From Candidatus Fonsibacter sp. (lineage in GTDB: Bacteria > Pseudomonadota > Alphaproteobacteria > Pelagibacterales > Pelagibacteraceae): 42,892 bases of DNA. Position 1 is the stretch's first letter. Each line of letters starts with the position of its first letter. The position numbers were made by a program, and so were the translations under genes. A model generated the notes under the pieces. The model was given only the letters and a program-made list of their open reading frames with translations, was not told the origin of the DNA and searched no databases. Below, piece after piece: positions 30,893 through 39,892 of this stretch. The stretch covers positions 1 to 42,892 of the forward strand of contig VERQ01000002.1 in the NCBI GenBank assembly GCA_018882565.1, read 5' to 3'.

Positions 30893-31153
30893 TTACAACT
30901 TAGAGATTTGTTTTGAGATGCGAGAAACTTTTCTTGAGACTGTAGTTCTTTTTAAAGAGCCTTTTTTAGAAGCTTTCATAACCTGAGATTGAAAAGTAGA
31001 AAATAATTTCAAAGCTTTTGCTTTGTCTTTAGATTTAATTGCTTCTTCGATGATCTTTACTGCAGCTTTGTATTTTCCAACTCTAATTTTATTAACTTGA
31101 GTTCTTTTTTTAATTTTTTTTACTGCGCGAATAGCAGAGACTGTGTTTGCCAT
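30893..31153 (-). CDS. rpsT: 30S ribosomal protein S20
   Basis: This 86-residue basic helical protein (MANTVSAIRAVKKIKKR, then KKGSLKRTTVSRKVSR) is S20, an early-binding 16S rRNA protein. Its position upstream of dnaA on the same strand is a common alphaproteobacterial arrangement. It has no Shine-Dalgarno sequence but a good promoter just upstream. Confidence 0.95.
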   Translation of the reverse strand: MANTVSAIRAVKKIKKRTQVNKIRVGKYKAAVKIIEEAIKSKDKAKALKLFSTFQSQVMKASKKGSLKRTTVSRKVSRISKQISKL

Positions 31154-31164
31154 ATTTTTAGGGA

Positions 31165-31195
31165 ATTATATATAAGTTGGAGATATTAGGGTCAA
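31165..31195 (-). promoter_or_regulatory. Predicted sigma-70 promoter of rpsT
   Basis: On the minus strand TTGACC (31190-31195) is followed after 17 bases by TATATA (31167-31172) or after 19 by a perfect TATAAT (31165-31170). The start codon at 31153 is 11-13 bases beyond, so the leader should be only about 5 bases, without a ribosome-binding site. Confidence 0.6.
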
Positions 31196-31199
31196 TTAC

Positions 31200-32063
31200 T
31201 TAATTTTGGCATTCATTACAAAAAAAACTTGCTCTGCCTTGGGATACAACCCTTAATATTAGGCCTGAACATCCTGCTCTGAGACATTTTAAATCTTCCC
31301 TATCATAAACTTTAAATTCATTTTGGAAGCGACCTTTTTCACCAACTGAAGACTTAAAGTCTTTTATGCTTGAACCGCCCAATTTTAGGGCCATTTTAAG
31401 AACTTTGCCAATAGAAGAGTGAAGTCTGCCAACATCTATTAAGCTTAATTTAGCAGAAATTTTATTAGGTTTTATCTTTGCTAAAAAAAGAATTTCATTT
31501 GCATAAATATTGCCGATCCCAGAAATAAAACGCTGGTCCATTAATAAAGTTTTTATCGTTCTTTGTGTGCCTTTAGTTTTAAATATTAAATAATCTTTCT
31601 TTAAATCTTTACTAAGCGGCTCGGGTCCCAGTTTACTTAAAAATTTATTAACGTGTAATTTAGAAATTTTATCTAATAAAAAAAAACCAAATCTTCTAGG
31701 ATCATTATAAATCACCCTTAAATCATTAGAAAATAAAAATTCTAAATGATTATGCTTTGAAGAAAATTCATTAGAATAATAACTGGTCTTTAAAAAATCT
31801 TTAGAATAATTATTTTTTATTATAAATTTACCCGACATTCCTAAATGAGCGATCATTACATAATCATTCTTTAGATAAATCAAAATATATTTAGATCTTC
31901 TTAAAACCTTAATAATCTTTTGACTGGTTAAATTTTTTTTAAAATTTGCAGGAATTTTAAATCTTAAATTAGGATTATTTATTTTTATATTTTTGATAAC
32001 TTTATTCTCAATAAATTTTAATAAAGTTCTTCGGGTTACTTCTACTTCTGGTAATTCTGGCAT
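31200..32063 (-). CDS. mutM: Formamidopyrimidine-DNA glycosylase
   Basis: MutM (Fpg) removes 8-oxoguanine and ring-opened purines from DNA. The 287-residue protein begins with the catalytic PELPEVE (P2 nucleophile, E3). It continues with the DNA-intercalating and NDPRRFGF segments, the helix-two-turn-helix DQRFISGIGNIYANE, and a zinc finger with cysteines in CLRAGC and CNEC. The first cysteine pair is spaced by four residues, as in many alphaproteobacterial MutM proteins. It diverges from ubiE across 42 bases. Confidence 0.95.
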   Translation of the reverse strand: MPELPEVEVTRRTLLKFIENKVIKNIKINNPNLRFKIPANFKKNLTSQKIIKVLRRSKYILIYLKNDYVMIAHLGMSGKFIIKNNYSKDFLKTSYYSNEFSSKHNHLEFLFSNDLRVIYNDPRRFGFFLLDKISKLHVNKFLSKLGPEPLSKDLKKDYLIFKTKGTQRTIKTLLMDQRFISGIGNIYANEILFLAKIKPNKISAKLSLIDVGRLHSSIGKVLKMALKLGGSSIKDFKSSVGEKGRFQNEFKVYDREDLKCLRAGCSGLILRVVSQGRASFFCNECQN

Positions 32064-32070
32064 TAACTAT

Positions 32071-32099
32071 ATGACTATTGATTGCAAATGTTCTATATT
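32071..32099 (+). promoter_or_regulatory. Weak promoter candidate for ubiE
   Basis: ATGACT (32071-32076) and TATATT (32094-32099) are 17 bases apart, and only 6 bases separate the -10 from the ubiE ATG, which would place the transcript start at or next to the start codon. The -35 match is 4 of 6, so this is a suggestion only. Confidence 0.3.
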
Positions 32100-32105
32100 T
32101 AAAGA

Positions 32106-32819
32106 ATGCAAGATACTAATACAAAACAAAATTCAAAAAAAGACTTTGTAAATACCGTTTTCAATTCTGTCTTTAAAAAATATGACTTGATGAATGACAT
32201 CATGTCATTTGGTATTCACCGCCTATGGAAAAGTAATTTAATCGACTGGATGCAGCCTAAACTAAATTCAAAATTAATTGATATGGCGGCTGGAACTGGA
32301 GACATGACAAAGCTTTTTATTGAACGTACCAACTTGACTGGTCAGGCGACGATGGTTGATCAAAATATTGAAATGTTAAATGAAGGTAAAAAAAAACTTG
32401 AGCATTATAAAAATATTAATTCTTTATGTGCTAGCGCAGAGCAAGTTCCTCTAAAAGATTCTAGTTTTGATTACTACATCATTAGTTTTGGTATAAGAAA
32501 TGTAACGGATATAAAAAAAACACTCAGTGAGGCCTATCGATTACTTAAACCAGGTGGAAGATTTATGTGCTTAGAGTTTTCAAAAATTAATAATGAAATT
32601 ATCGACAAGTTTTATTCAATATACTCAAGTTTTATTCCTCACATCGGGCAAGCGGTTGCTGGCGATAAAAAGCCTTATGAGTATTTAATACAAAGCATCA
32701 AAGATTTTTATAACCAAGAACAATTATTAAATCTTATGAAAGAGGCTAAGTTTATAAATACAGAATATAGAAACCTAACAACTGGAGTTGCGGCAATCCA
32801 CTCTGGATGGAAAATATAA
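32106..32819 (+). CDS. ubiE: Ubiquinone/menaquinone C-methyltransferase UbiE
   Basis: UbiE methylates the ring carbon of the 2-polyprenyl-6-methoxybenzoquinol intermediate using S-adenosylmethionine. The 237-residue protein has the family start FNSVFKKYDLMNDIMSFG, SAM motif DMAAGTGDM and the SFGIRNVTD and LKPGGRFMCLEFSK segments. It is the first gene of a run with ubiB, 9 bases apart. No ribosome-binding site is visible. Confidence 0.96.
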   Translation: MQDTNTKQNSKKDFVNTVFNSVFKKYDLMNDIMSFGIHRLWKSNLIDWMQPKLNSKLIDMAAGTGDMTKLFIERTNLTGQATMVDQNIEMLNEGKKKLEHYKNINSLCASAEQVPLKDSSFDYYIISFGIRNVTDIKKTLSEAYRLLKPGGRFMCLEFSKINNEIIDKFYSIYSSFIPHIGQAVAGDKKPYEYLIQSIKDFYNQEQLLNLMKEAKFINTEYRNLTTGVAAIHSGWKI

Positions 32820-32828
32820 TAACCTAAA

Positions 32829-34397
32829 ATGGTATCTAATTTTTTTACTCTTATTAAAATTGGCAGAGCTTTAGCAAAGTCTAATAGTTTATCTATTTTT
32901 GAAGAATTTTATAAACCACCTTTATCTATTAAAGTTTTAATAAAGATATTTGGCTTTACTACTTTTAATAAAGACTCTGCAAACAAAAGTGCTGGTGAAA
33001 GATTAAAAAATGCTTTTTTAACTTTAGGTCCTGCTTTTATAAAATTGGGTCAATTTCTTGCAACTCGTCCTGATATTGTTGGTGAAGAATTTGCAAAAGA
33101 ATTACAGCAACTACAAGATCAAATGCCAGCTTTTGACATCTCCCAGTCAAAAGAAGCTTTGCGTAAAGAATTGTGTGAAGAAAAATATCAACAAATTACT
33201 TATTTAAGCAAACCCATTGCCGCTGCATCCATTGCTCAAGTTCACTTTGCTAAAATTATTAATAATGAAAAAAAAGAAATCGACGTTGCTATTAAAATAC
33301 TAAGACCGAATATAGAAAAAATTTTTAACAAAGAATTAGATGCTTTAAGATTTTTAGCATCGGTTATTGAATTTAGCGTTAAGAAAAGTCGCAGATTAAA
33401 ATTAGTAAAAATTATAGATCTGCTTAAAGAAATCACCAACATTGAAATGGATCTAAGATATGAAGCAGCATCTGCAAGTGAACTTAAAAAAAATACTGCT
33501 CAAGATGAAGGCTTTAAAGTTCCATCTATATTTTGGGATTTCACATCACAAAGAGTTTTAACTATTGAAAAAGTAGAAGGTATTTCAATTAAAGATAAAG
33601 AATTACTTATCAAAAATAAAATTGATTTAAAAAAAATATCAAGATTACTTATACAAAATTTTTTACGCCAAGCAGTAGGCGATGGTTTTTTCCATGGCGA
33701 CATGCACCAAGGCAATCTGTTTGTCGATAAGAATGAAAATATTGTCCCTGTAGATTTTGGAATTATGGGTCGTCTGGATATTGCAAATAGAAAGTATTTA
33801 GCCGAGATATTATATGGTTTTATTAACCGTGATTACGAAAAGGTCGCAAAAGTCCATTTTATTGCTGGTTTAGTGCCAAATACGGAGTCTTTAGACCAAT
33901 TCACTCAGGCTCTAAGAACTATTGGTGAGCCTATTTTTGGGCAGTCTTCTAAGAATATTTCTGCGGGCAAATTACTAGCTAGACTTTTTGAAGTAACAGA
34001 AAAATTTAATATGGTCACCCAACCACAATTATTATTGTTACAAAAAACAATGGTGGTGGTCGAAGGAGTTGCAAGATCATTAGATGAAGACGCAAATATT
34101 TGGGAAATTTCAAAACCAGTATTGCAAGGTTGGTTGAACAACGAGATTGGTCCTAAAAATAGAATAGATAAAATATTAAAAACGACAACCGAACTTTTAG
34201 ATAAACTTCCTGAATTACCCGAGATGATTAATCGGGCTAACAAAGCTATGGAACTTTTAAGTTCATATGAATTTATAAAAAATCAAAACCAAAGTAACGA
34301 ATATGAAATTAAACAAAAGTCTTCAAAATTAAAAAAGACTTATCTAATTATAGGTTTATTAATTATTGTAATTATATTGTTAATAGTATTCAAATAG
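32829..34397 (+). CDS. ubiB: UbiB atypical kinase/ATPase for ubiquinone synthesis
   Basis: UbiB is a membrane-bound protein-kinase-like ATPase that supports the ubiquinone biosynthetic complex. The 522-residue protein has the KxGQ motif (FIKLGQFLATRPDI, near residue 75), the Ala-rich nucleotide loop AAASIAQVHFA, the catalytic GDMHQGNLF and VDFGIMG segments. A single C-terminal membrane helix (YLIIGLLIIVIILLIVF) anchors it. It lies between ubiE and coaBC, 9 and 4 bases away. Confidence 0.95.
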   Translation: MVSNFFTLIKIGRALAKSNSLSIFEEFYKPPLSIKVLIKIFGFTTFNKDSANKSAGERLKNAFLTLGPAFIKLGQFLATRPDIVGEEFAKELQQLQDQMPAFDISQSKEALRKELCEEKYQQITYLSKPIAAASIAQVHFAKIINNEKKEIDVAIKILRPNIEKIFNKELDALRFLASVIEFSVKKSRRLKLVKIIDLLKEITNIEMDLRYEAASASELKKNTAQDEGFKVPSIFWDFTSQRVLTIEKVEGISIKDKELLIKNKIDLKKISRLLIQNFLRQAVGDGFFHGDMHQGNLFVDKNENIVPVDFGIMGRLDIANRKYLAEILYGFINRDYEKVAKVHFIAGLVPNTESLDQFTQALRTIGEPIFGQSSKNISAGKLLARLFEVTEKFNMVTQPQLLLLQKTMVVVEGVARSLDEDANIWEISKPVLQGWLNNEIGPKNRIDKILKTTTELLDKLPELPEMINRANKAMELLSSYEFIKNQNQSNEYEIKQKSSKLKKTYLIIGLLIIVIILLIVFK

Positions 34398-34401
34398 CGC
34401 G

Positions 34402-35625
34402 ATGCTAAATTCAATTGAGAATAAGAAAATTTTAATCGTTATTGGTGGCGGAATAGCTGCTTATAAGGTTCTTGATGTTATTAGAGAGCTTAGAAAAAAT
34501 AACTGTGAAGTTAAAACTATTCTAACTAATTCTGGAAAAGAATTTGTAACGCCATTATCAATTTCTGCTCTTTCTAAAAATAAAGTTTTTGAAAACCTAT
34601 TCGATCCTAATAATGAAGGTGAAATGGATCATATCGCGCTATCTAGATGGTGTGATTTAATACTCGTTGCGCCAACAACTGCAAATCTAATGGCAAATTT
34701 TGCACATGGCGAAGCTAAAGATTTTGCAACAACAGTTATCATGGCCTCTAACAAGCCTATTTTTCTTGCACCAGCAATGAATGTTGAGATGTGGAATAAT
34801 CAGGCGACTCAAGAAAATTTTCAAAAGCTTATTCAATTTAAATATAAATTTATTGGACCCGCTGTTGGTGAAATGGCGTGTGGAGAAGTAGGGGTTGGTA
34901 AAATGTCATCTCCAGAGGAAATTATTCTAACTATCAAAAATTATTTTCTTTCAAAGAATTTATTCAATAGTAAAAATTTAAAAGCATTAGTGACTGCAGG
35001 ATCAACACGAGAATATATTGATCCAGTAAGATTTTTATCAAATGAATCTTCTGGAAAACAAGGGTTTGAAATTGCAAAGTCATTAAATGATATCGGCTTT
35101 AAAACAAAATTAGTTATTGGTCCAAATTCTCTAGATATTAAAAATCAGGAAAATCTTGAAGTAATTAATGTCACAACTGCAAAACAAATGTTTGAAGCTT
35201 GTAAAGATAATTTACCAGTAGATGTTGCGGTTTGCACGGCTGCGGTTTCTGATTTTAAAGTCAAAAATTACAATGAAGAAAAAATAAAAAAAGAAGGATT
35301 AGAAGATTTTAATTTAGAGCTTGAAAAAAATATCGATATTTTATCTTTCATCGCTAGCCAAAATATTAATCGGCCAAGATTAGTAGTTGGTTTTGCTGCA
35401 GAAACTAAAAACATCATCGAAAATGCACAAAAGAAAATCCAAAATAAACACTGCGATTGGATTGTAGCTAATAATGTAGCCGATAAATCTATTGGTTTTA
35501 ATTCAGATTATAATGAGGTTTTTTTAATTTCTAAAAACAAAGAAGTTGAAAAATTTAATAAAACGACAAAATCAGAAATCGCAAAAAAACTATCTAATAA
35601 AATTCTTCACGCTCTTATTCAATAA
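34402..35625 (+). CDS. coaBC: Bifunctional phosphopantothenoylcysteine decarboxylase/synthetase
   Basis: CoaBC (Dfp) carries out two consecutive steps of coenzyme A synthesis. The N-terminal flavin decarboxylase (residues 1-190) has the MDHIALSRW histidine, PAMNVEMW and the cysteine of [10 protein letters not shown]. The C-terminal synthetase (about 195-407) starts with [17 protein letters not shown] and contains the nucleotide and AAVSDF segments. At 407 residues it has the normal length. Its stop overlaps the dut start by one base (TAATG). Confidence 0.95.
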   Translation: MLNSIENKKILIVIGGGIAAYKVLDVIRELRKNNCEVKTILTNSGKEFVTPLSISALSKNKVFENLFDPNNEGEMDHIALSRWCDLILVAPTTANLMANFAHGEAKDFATTVIMASNKPIFLAPAMNVEMWNNQATQENFQKLIQFKYKFIGPAVGEMACGEVGVGKMSSPEEIILTIKNYFLSKNLFNSKNLKALVTAGSTREYIDPVRFLSNESSGKQGFEIAKSLNDIGFKTKLVIGPNSLDIKNQENLEVINVTTAKQMFEACKDNLPVDVAVCTAAVSDFKVKNYNEEKIKKEGLEDFNLELEKNIDILSFIASQNINRPRLVVGFAAETKNIIENAQKKIQNKHCDWIVANNVADKSIGFNSDYNEVFLISKNKEVEKFNKTTKSEIAKKLSNKILHALIQ

Positions 35626-36065
35626 TGGTTAAAATTTTAGTTAAAAAAATTAATTATAAACATAAAGATCTGCCTAAATATGAAACTGTGGGCTCTTCTG
35701 GTTTAGATTTAATCGCTAATATTGATAAGGAAATAATTTTAAAGCCTAATGAAAGAACTTTAGTGCCGACGGGCCTATCCGTTGCAATCCCTGAAAATTA
35801 CGAAATACAAGTAAGACCAAGATCAGGACTTGCAGCAAAAAATGGTATTAGCGTTTTAAATACGCCCGGAACTGTGGACGCTGATTATAGAGGAGAAATT
35901 AAAGTCATCTTGATAAACTTAAGTTTAGAAAATTTTAAAATTGAACCGGGACAAAGAATTGCTCAGATGGTGCTTTGCCCTGTTGTAAAAGCTGAATTAG
36001 TTGAAGTTGATACACTTCCTGAATCAGTTCGTGGAAGCGGTGGATTTGGTTCAACGGGCCGATAA
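35625..36065 (+). CDS. dut: dUTP diphosphatase
   Basis: Trimeric dUTPase hydrolyses dUTP to dUMP, keeping uracil out of DNA and feeding dTMP synthesis. All five motifs are visible in 146 residues: [14 protein letters not shown], the active-site [18 protein letters not shown] and the C-terminal [11 protein letters not shown] that closes over the substrate. coaBC-dut coupling is common in proteobacteria. Confidence 0.97.
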   Translation: MVKILVKKINYKHKDLPKYETVGSSGLDLIANIDKEIILKPNERTLVPTGLSVAIPENYEIQVRPRSGLAAKNGISVLNTPGTVDADYRGEIKVILINLSLENFKIEPGQRIAQMVLCPVVKAELVEVDTLPESVRGSGGFGSTGR

Positions 36066-36071
36066 ATATTC

Positions 36072-36824
36072 ATGAAACTTAGCTATGACGATGTCAAAAG
36101 ATACATTGCTCATATCAATTTAAAAAAAATTGGCAGTTTTGGTCAAAAGAAAATCATTGATAAGAAAGTTCTCATTATTGGTGTTGGTGGATTAGGCTCG
36201 CCTGTTGCACTCTATCTTGCATCATCTGGAATTAATAACATCGGAATCGTTGATCATGACAAAATTGATATTTCAAATTTACACAGACAAATTTTATTTA
36301 ATGAAGAAGATGTTAATAAATTTAAAGTTGATATTGCTGAAAAAAGATTAAAAAAAATTAATTCTAAAATAAAAATTAATAAATTTAAAACTAAAATCGA
36401 TAGTAAAAATATAAATAAAATTACAAAAGGTTATGATCTCATCATTGATGGGACTGACAGTTTTAAATCAAAATTATTAATTAACGATTATTGTTATAAA
36501 AATAAAAAAATTTTAATTTGTGGAGCCATAAGTAAGTTTGATGGTCACGTTTTTGTTTTTAATTTTAAAAAGAAAAGCTCTCCTTGTCTTAGATGTTTTA
36601 TGCCAGAAATTCCAAGTACTGACATGATGGATTGTCAAAGTGAGGGGGTTTTATCTACCCTTGCAGGAATGATTGGAACAATCATGGCTAATGAGGCTAT
36701 TCGTGAAATATTAAATTTTGAAAACTCTTTATGTGGGAATATTTTAATAATTAATGCTGAGAATCTTTTGATTAAAAAAATTAAATTAAATAAAAACAAA
36801 AACTGCATTAAGAAGATTAAATGA
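36072..36824 (+). CDS. ThiF/MoeB/HesA-family adenylyltransferase
   Basis: This E1-like enzyme should adenylate the C-terminus of a small sulfur-carrier protein (ThiS- or MoaD-like). The 250-residue protein has the nucleotide loop GVGGLGSPVA, the arginine finger segment NLHRQILF, DGTDSF, the zinc pair CLRC and the cysteine of DCQSEGVLSTLAG. The C-terminal zinc pair is incomplete: only one cysteine (NCIKKIK) remains five residues from the end. The carrier protein is not in the window, so thiamine and molybdopterin roles cannot be separated. It overlaps the SH3 gene by 4 bases. Confidence 0.85.
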   Translation: MKLSYDDVKRYIAHINLKKIGSFGQKKIIDKKVLIIGVGGLGSPVALYLASSGINNIGIVDHDKIDISNLHRQILFNEEDVNKFKVDIAEKRLKKINSKIKINKFKTKIDSKNINKITKGYDLIIDGTDSFKSKLLINDYCYKNKKILICGAISKFDGHVFVFNFKKKSSPCLRCFMPEIPSTDMMDCQSEGVLSTLAGMIGTIMANEAIREILNFENSLCGNILIINAENLLIKKIKLNKNKNCIKKIK

Positions 36825-37300
36825 AGTTTAAAAAAATTATTGTTATTTTATCTTTTATTATTTTTACAGGTGCAGATTTACTAGCACAAAAAGTTATCAC
36901 TAAAAAATATCTGAGCATTAGAACCAGTGTTGCAAATCTTAGAATCGGACCCTCGCCTGCTCATCCTATTGCATTCGTTTATGAAAAAAAGAATATGCCA
37001 GTTGAAGTAATTGATGAGTTTGAAGTATGGAGAAAAGTTAAAGATTATCAAGGCGATATCGGTTGGATTCATTTAAGTCAACTATCTAGAAAAAGAACTC
37101 TATTAACTACAAAGGATGGAATTGTTCTTTTTAAAAATGCGACGATCTATTCAAAACCAATTATTAAGATTGGAAATCTAGAAGCCGCTGTTATTAAAAA
37201 ATGCATTCCAAATTGGTGTTTGGTTGAAATTCAAAAATATAAAGGTTGGATACAAACCGATCACGTTTGGGGCTTAGAAAATAAAGAGATTATCAATTAA
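36821..37300 (+). CDS. Secreted bacterial SH3-domain protein
   Basis: This 159-residue protein has a signal peptide (MKFKKIIVILSFIIFTG..., likely cleaved after LLAQ or nearby) followed by two bacterial SH3-like repeats at about residues 30-88 (ANLRIGPSPAHP...GDIGWIHLSQLS) and 92-152 (ending KGWIQTDHVWGL). Such proteins act in the periplasm, usually binding peptidoglycan or partner proteins. Similar SH3 proteins are common in alphaproteobacteria; the function is unknown. Confidence 0.8.
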   Translation: MKFKKIIVILSFIIFTGADLLAQKVITKKYLSIRTSVANLRIGPSPAHPIAFVYEKKNMPVEVIDEFEVWRKVKDYQGDIGWIHLSQLSRKRTLLTTKDGIVLFKNATIYSKPIIKIGNLEAAVIKKCIPNWCLVEIQKYKGWIQTDHVWGLENKEIIN

Positions 37301-37302
37301 AT

Positions 37303-37331
37303 TTGTCAAATCCTGTATTAAACTGTAAATT
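37303..37331 (+). promoter_or_regulatory. Predicted sigma-70 promoter of fabA-fabB-fabI
   Basis: TTGTCA (37303-37308) and TAAATT (37326-37331) are 17 bases apart in the 71-base gap before fabA. Transcription would start near 37338 and give a leader of about 34 bases. No ribosome-binding site is seen before fabA. Confidence 0.55.
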
Positions 37332-37371
37332 AATAACTAATTATCAATAATTTTAATTCTCTAACGATTTC

Positions 37372-37878
37372 ATGAAACAACAAAATCAATACAGTTACCA
37401 AGATCTACTTGATTGCGCTGAAGGAAAAATGTTTGGACCTGGTAATGCAAAATTACCTGCGCCGCCGATGTTGATGTTTGATCGAATTACTTCGATCACG
37501 GCTGAAGGTGGATTATTTAATAAAGGTGAAATTTTAGCAGAATTAGACATCAAAGATAATTTGTGGTTTTTCGAATGTCATTTTAAAGGGGATCCTGTGA
37601 TGCCTGGATGTTTAGGATTAGATGCGATGTGGCAACTGTTAGGATTTTATCTTGGTTGGTTAGGAAATCCTGGTCATGGTCGAGCACTGGGTGTGAATGA
37701 AGTAAAATTTACAGGCGAAGTTGTAAAACAAGTAAAACTTGTAAAATATGTCATTAATATCAAAAGATTATTAAGAAAAGGCGAAACTTGTGTTGGCTTG
37801 GCTGATGGTTTAGTCTTTGCGGACAATAAAGAAATATATAACGCTAAAAATCTTAAAGTTGGTTTATTTAAAAGCTAA
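37372..37878 (+). CDS. fabA: 3-hydroxydecanoyl-ACP dehydratase/isomerase
   Basis: FabA dehydrates 3-hydroxyacyl-ACP and isomerises the trans-2 C10 product to cis-3, the branch point to unsaturated fatty acids. The 168-residue protein has catalytic H70 ([13 protein letters not shown]) and D84 ([10 protein letters not shown]), at the same numbers as in E. coli. It leads the fabA-fabB-fabI operon. Confidence 0.97.
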   Translation: MKQQNQYSYQDLLDCAEGKMFGPGNAKLPAPPMLMFDRITSITAEGGLFNKGEILAELDIKDNLWFFECHFKGDPVMPGCLGLDAMWQLLGFYLGWLGNPGHGRALGVNEVKFTGEVVKQVKLVKYVINIKRLLRKGETCVGLADGLVFADNKEIYNAKNLKVGLFKS

Positions 37879-37887
37879 GGAGAATTG

Positions 37888-39102
37888 ATGCGAAGAGTAG
37901 TAATCACAGGTTCTGGAATTGTATCGTGTATTGGTAATAATAAAAAAGAAGTTTTAGATTCTCTACTAAATACTAAATCTGGAATAACTTTTTCTGAAGA
38001 ATACAAAAAATATAATTTTAAAAGTCAAATTTGTGGCGTTCCTAATATTAAGTACGAAGACTTAATTGATAGAAAAGTTTTAAGATTTATGGGCGATGGT
38101 TCTGCCTATGCTTATCTTTCAATGAAAGAAGCTATTGAAGAATCGGGTCTTACTGAAAAAGAAATTAGCCATGAGAAAACTGGAATTATTATAGGATCAG
38201 GTGGTCCTTCAATTAAAAACGTTATGTTCGCAATCGATTCGACAAGAGCGTCGGGTCCTAAAAAAATGGGTCCTTTTATTGTTCCAAGAACAATGGCTAG
38301 TACATGTTCTGCAACACTTGCAACGCCATTTAAGATTAAAGGAGTTAACTATTCAATTAGTTCTGCTTGTGCAACGAGTGCACATTGTATTGGTAACGCC
38401 ATGGAACTTATTCAATTTGGAAAACAAGATATTGTTTTTGCAGGTGGTGGTGAAGAAATAGACTGGAGTCTTTCGGCAATGTTTGATGCGATGACTGCAT
38501 TATCTTCAAAATATAATGATACGCCACAAACAGCTTCTAGACCTTACGATTCAAGTAGAGATGGGTTTGTAATCGCAGGAGGAGGCGGTGTTATCGTTTT
38601 AGAAGAATATGAGCATGCAAAAGCGAGAGGTGCTAAAATTCTGGCCGAAATTACGGGTTATGGGGCTACTTCTGATGGTTATGATATGGTTGCGCCTTCC
38701 GGTGAAGGAGCTGTTAGATGTATGAAAATGTCTATGCAAAATTTAAGAAATTCAAAAGTAGATTATGTTAACACTCACGGAACTTCTACTCCTGTAGGCG
38801 ATACAAAAGAAATTGAAGCAATGAAAGAAGTTTTTAAAGATAAAGTTCCTCCTTTTAGTTCAACAAAATCAATTACGGGACATTCACTTGGCGCAACATC
38901 AGTTCAAGAAGCAATTTACTGTCTATTAATGATGAAAAATAAATTTATCGCAGCATCGGCAAACGTGAAAGATTTAGATGAAAAAGTAAAAGGATTGCCC
39001 ATTGTAACTGAAGTTAAAAAAAATGTAGATTTAAATTGTGTAATGTCTAATAGTTTTGGTTTCGGTGGAACGAATGCAACTCTAGTATTTGAAAGTATCT
39101 AA
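37888..39102 (+). CDS. fabB: Beta-ketoacyl-ACP synthase I
   Basis: FabB elongates the cis-3-decenoyl-ACP made by FabA. The condensing-enzyme triad is complete: C161 (SSACATSAH), H297 ([11 protein letters not shown]) and H332 (TGHSLGAT). I start at the ATG at 37888 instead of the TTG just before it, because an AGGAG site (37878-37882) is spaced 5 bases from this ATG. The resulting protein is 404 residues. It starts 9 bases after fabA and runs into fabI. Confidence 0.97.
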   Translation: MRRVVITGSGIVSCIGNNKKEVLDSLLNTKSGITFSEEYKKYNFKSQICGVPNIKYEDLIDRKVLRFMGDGSAYAYLSMKEAIEESGLTEKEISHEKTGIIIGSGGPSIKNVMFAIDSTRASGPKKMGPFIVPRTMASTCSATLATPFKIKGVNYSISSACATSAHCIGNAMELIQFGKQDIVFAGGGEEIDWSLSAMFDAMTALSSKYNDTPQTASRPYDSSRDGFVIAGGGGVIVLEEYEHAKARGAKILAEITGYGATSDGYDMVAPSGEGAVRCMKMSMQNLRNSKVDYVNTHGTSTPVGDTKEIEAMKEVFKDKVPPFSSTKSITGHSLGATSVQEAIYCLLMMKNKFIAASANVKDLDEKVKGLPIVTEVKKNVDLNCVMSNSFGFGGTNATLVFESI

Positions 39103-39103
39103 T

Positions 39104-39892
39104 ATGAAATTGATGCAAGGTAAAAAAGGATTGATCATGGGTGTTGCGAACGACCGCTCCATTGCGTGGGGTATTGCAAAAAAATTAAGTGAACACGGAG
39201 CTGAACTTGCATTCACATATGTAGGTGATGCTTTAAAAAAAAGAGTTATTCCTCTTGCAGAATCTTTAGGTTCGAAATTTACATTAGATTGTAATGTAGA
39301 AAAGAAAGAAGAAATTGTTAAAACTTTCTCAGATATAAAAGATAAATGGGGACATTTAGACTTTGTAGTTCACGCAATTGCTTTTTCAGATAAGTCAGAA
39401 TTATCAGGACAATATTTAAATACATCTAGAGAAAATTTTTCAAACAGTATGTTAATTTCTTGTTTTTCTTTTACAGAGGTTTGCAGAGAAGCTGCTAAAA
39501 TAATGAAACCAGGTTCAAGCTTTATTACTTTAACTTATTGTGCTGATAAAGTTATTCCAAATTATAACGTTATGGGAGTTTGTAAAGCTGCCCTTGAAAC
39601 AAGTGTTAAATATTTATCCGTAGATCTTGGATCAAATGGAATTAGAGTAAATGCTATTAGCGCAGGTCCGATTAAAACTTTAGCAGCCTCAGCAATTGGT
39701 GATGCTAAATTTTTATATAAATGGAATGAAAACCATTCTCCACTAAAGAGAAACGTTGATATTAATGACGTAGGTGGAGCTGCAGTTTATCTATTAAGCG
39801 ATCTTGCAGCAGGTGTTACAGGCGAAATTCACTATGTGGATGCGGGTTATAATATCGTTGGAATGCCTAACCCAAAAAATATGCAGGCTTAA
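39104..39892 (+). CDS. fabI: Enoyl-ACP reductase (NADH), FabI
   Basis: FabI reduces trans-2-enoyl-ACP in the last step of each fatty-acid elongation cycle. The short-chain dehydrogenase has the FabI nucleotide segment GVANDRSIAWGIAK and the active-site Y154 and K161 (NYNVMGVCK), spaced by six residues as in FabI. I start at the ATG at 39104, one base after the fabB stop, giving 262 residues; a TTG at 39089 would overlap fabB. The stop directly abuts the pnp stop on the other strand. Confidence 0.96.
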   Translation: MKLMQGKKGLIMGVANDRSIAWGIAKKLSEHGAELAFTYVGDALKKRVIPLAESLGSKFTLDCNVEKKEEIVKTFSDIKDKWGHLDFVVHAIAFSDKSELSGQYLNTSRENFSNSMLISCFSFTEVCREAAKIMKPGSSFITLTYCADKVIPNYNVMGVCKAALETSVKYLSVDLGSNGIRVNAISAGPIKTLAASAIGDAKFLYKWNENHSPLKRNVDINDVGGAAVYLLSDLAAGVTGEIHYVDAGYNIVGMPNPKNMQA

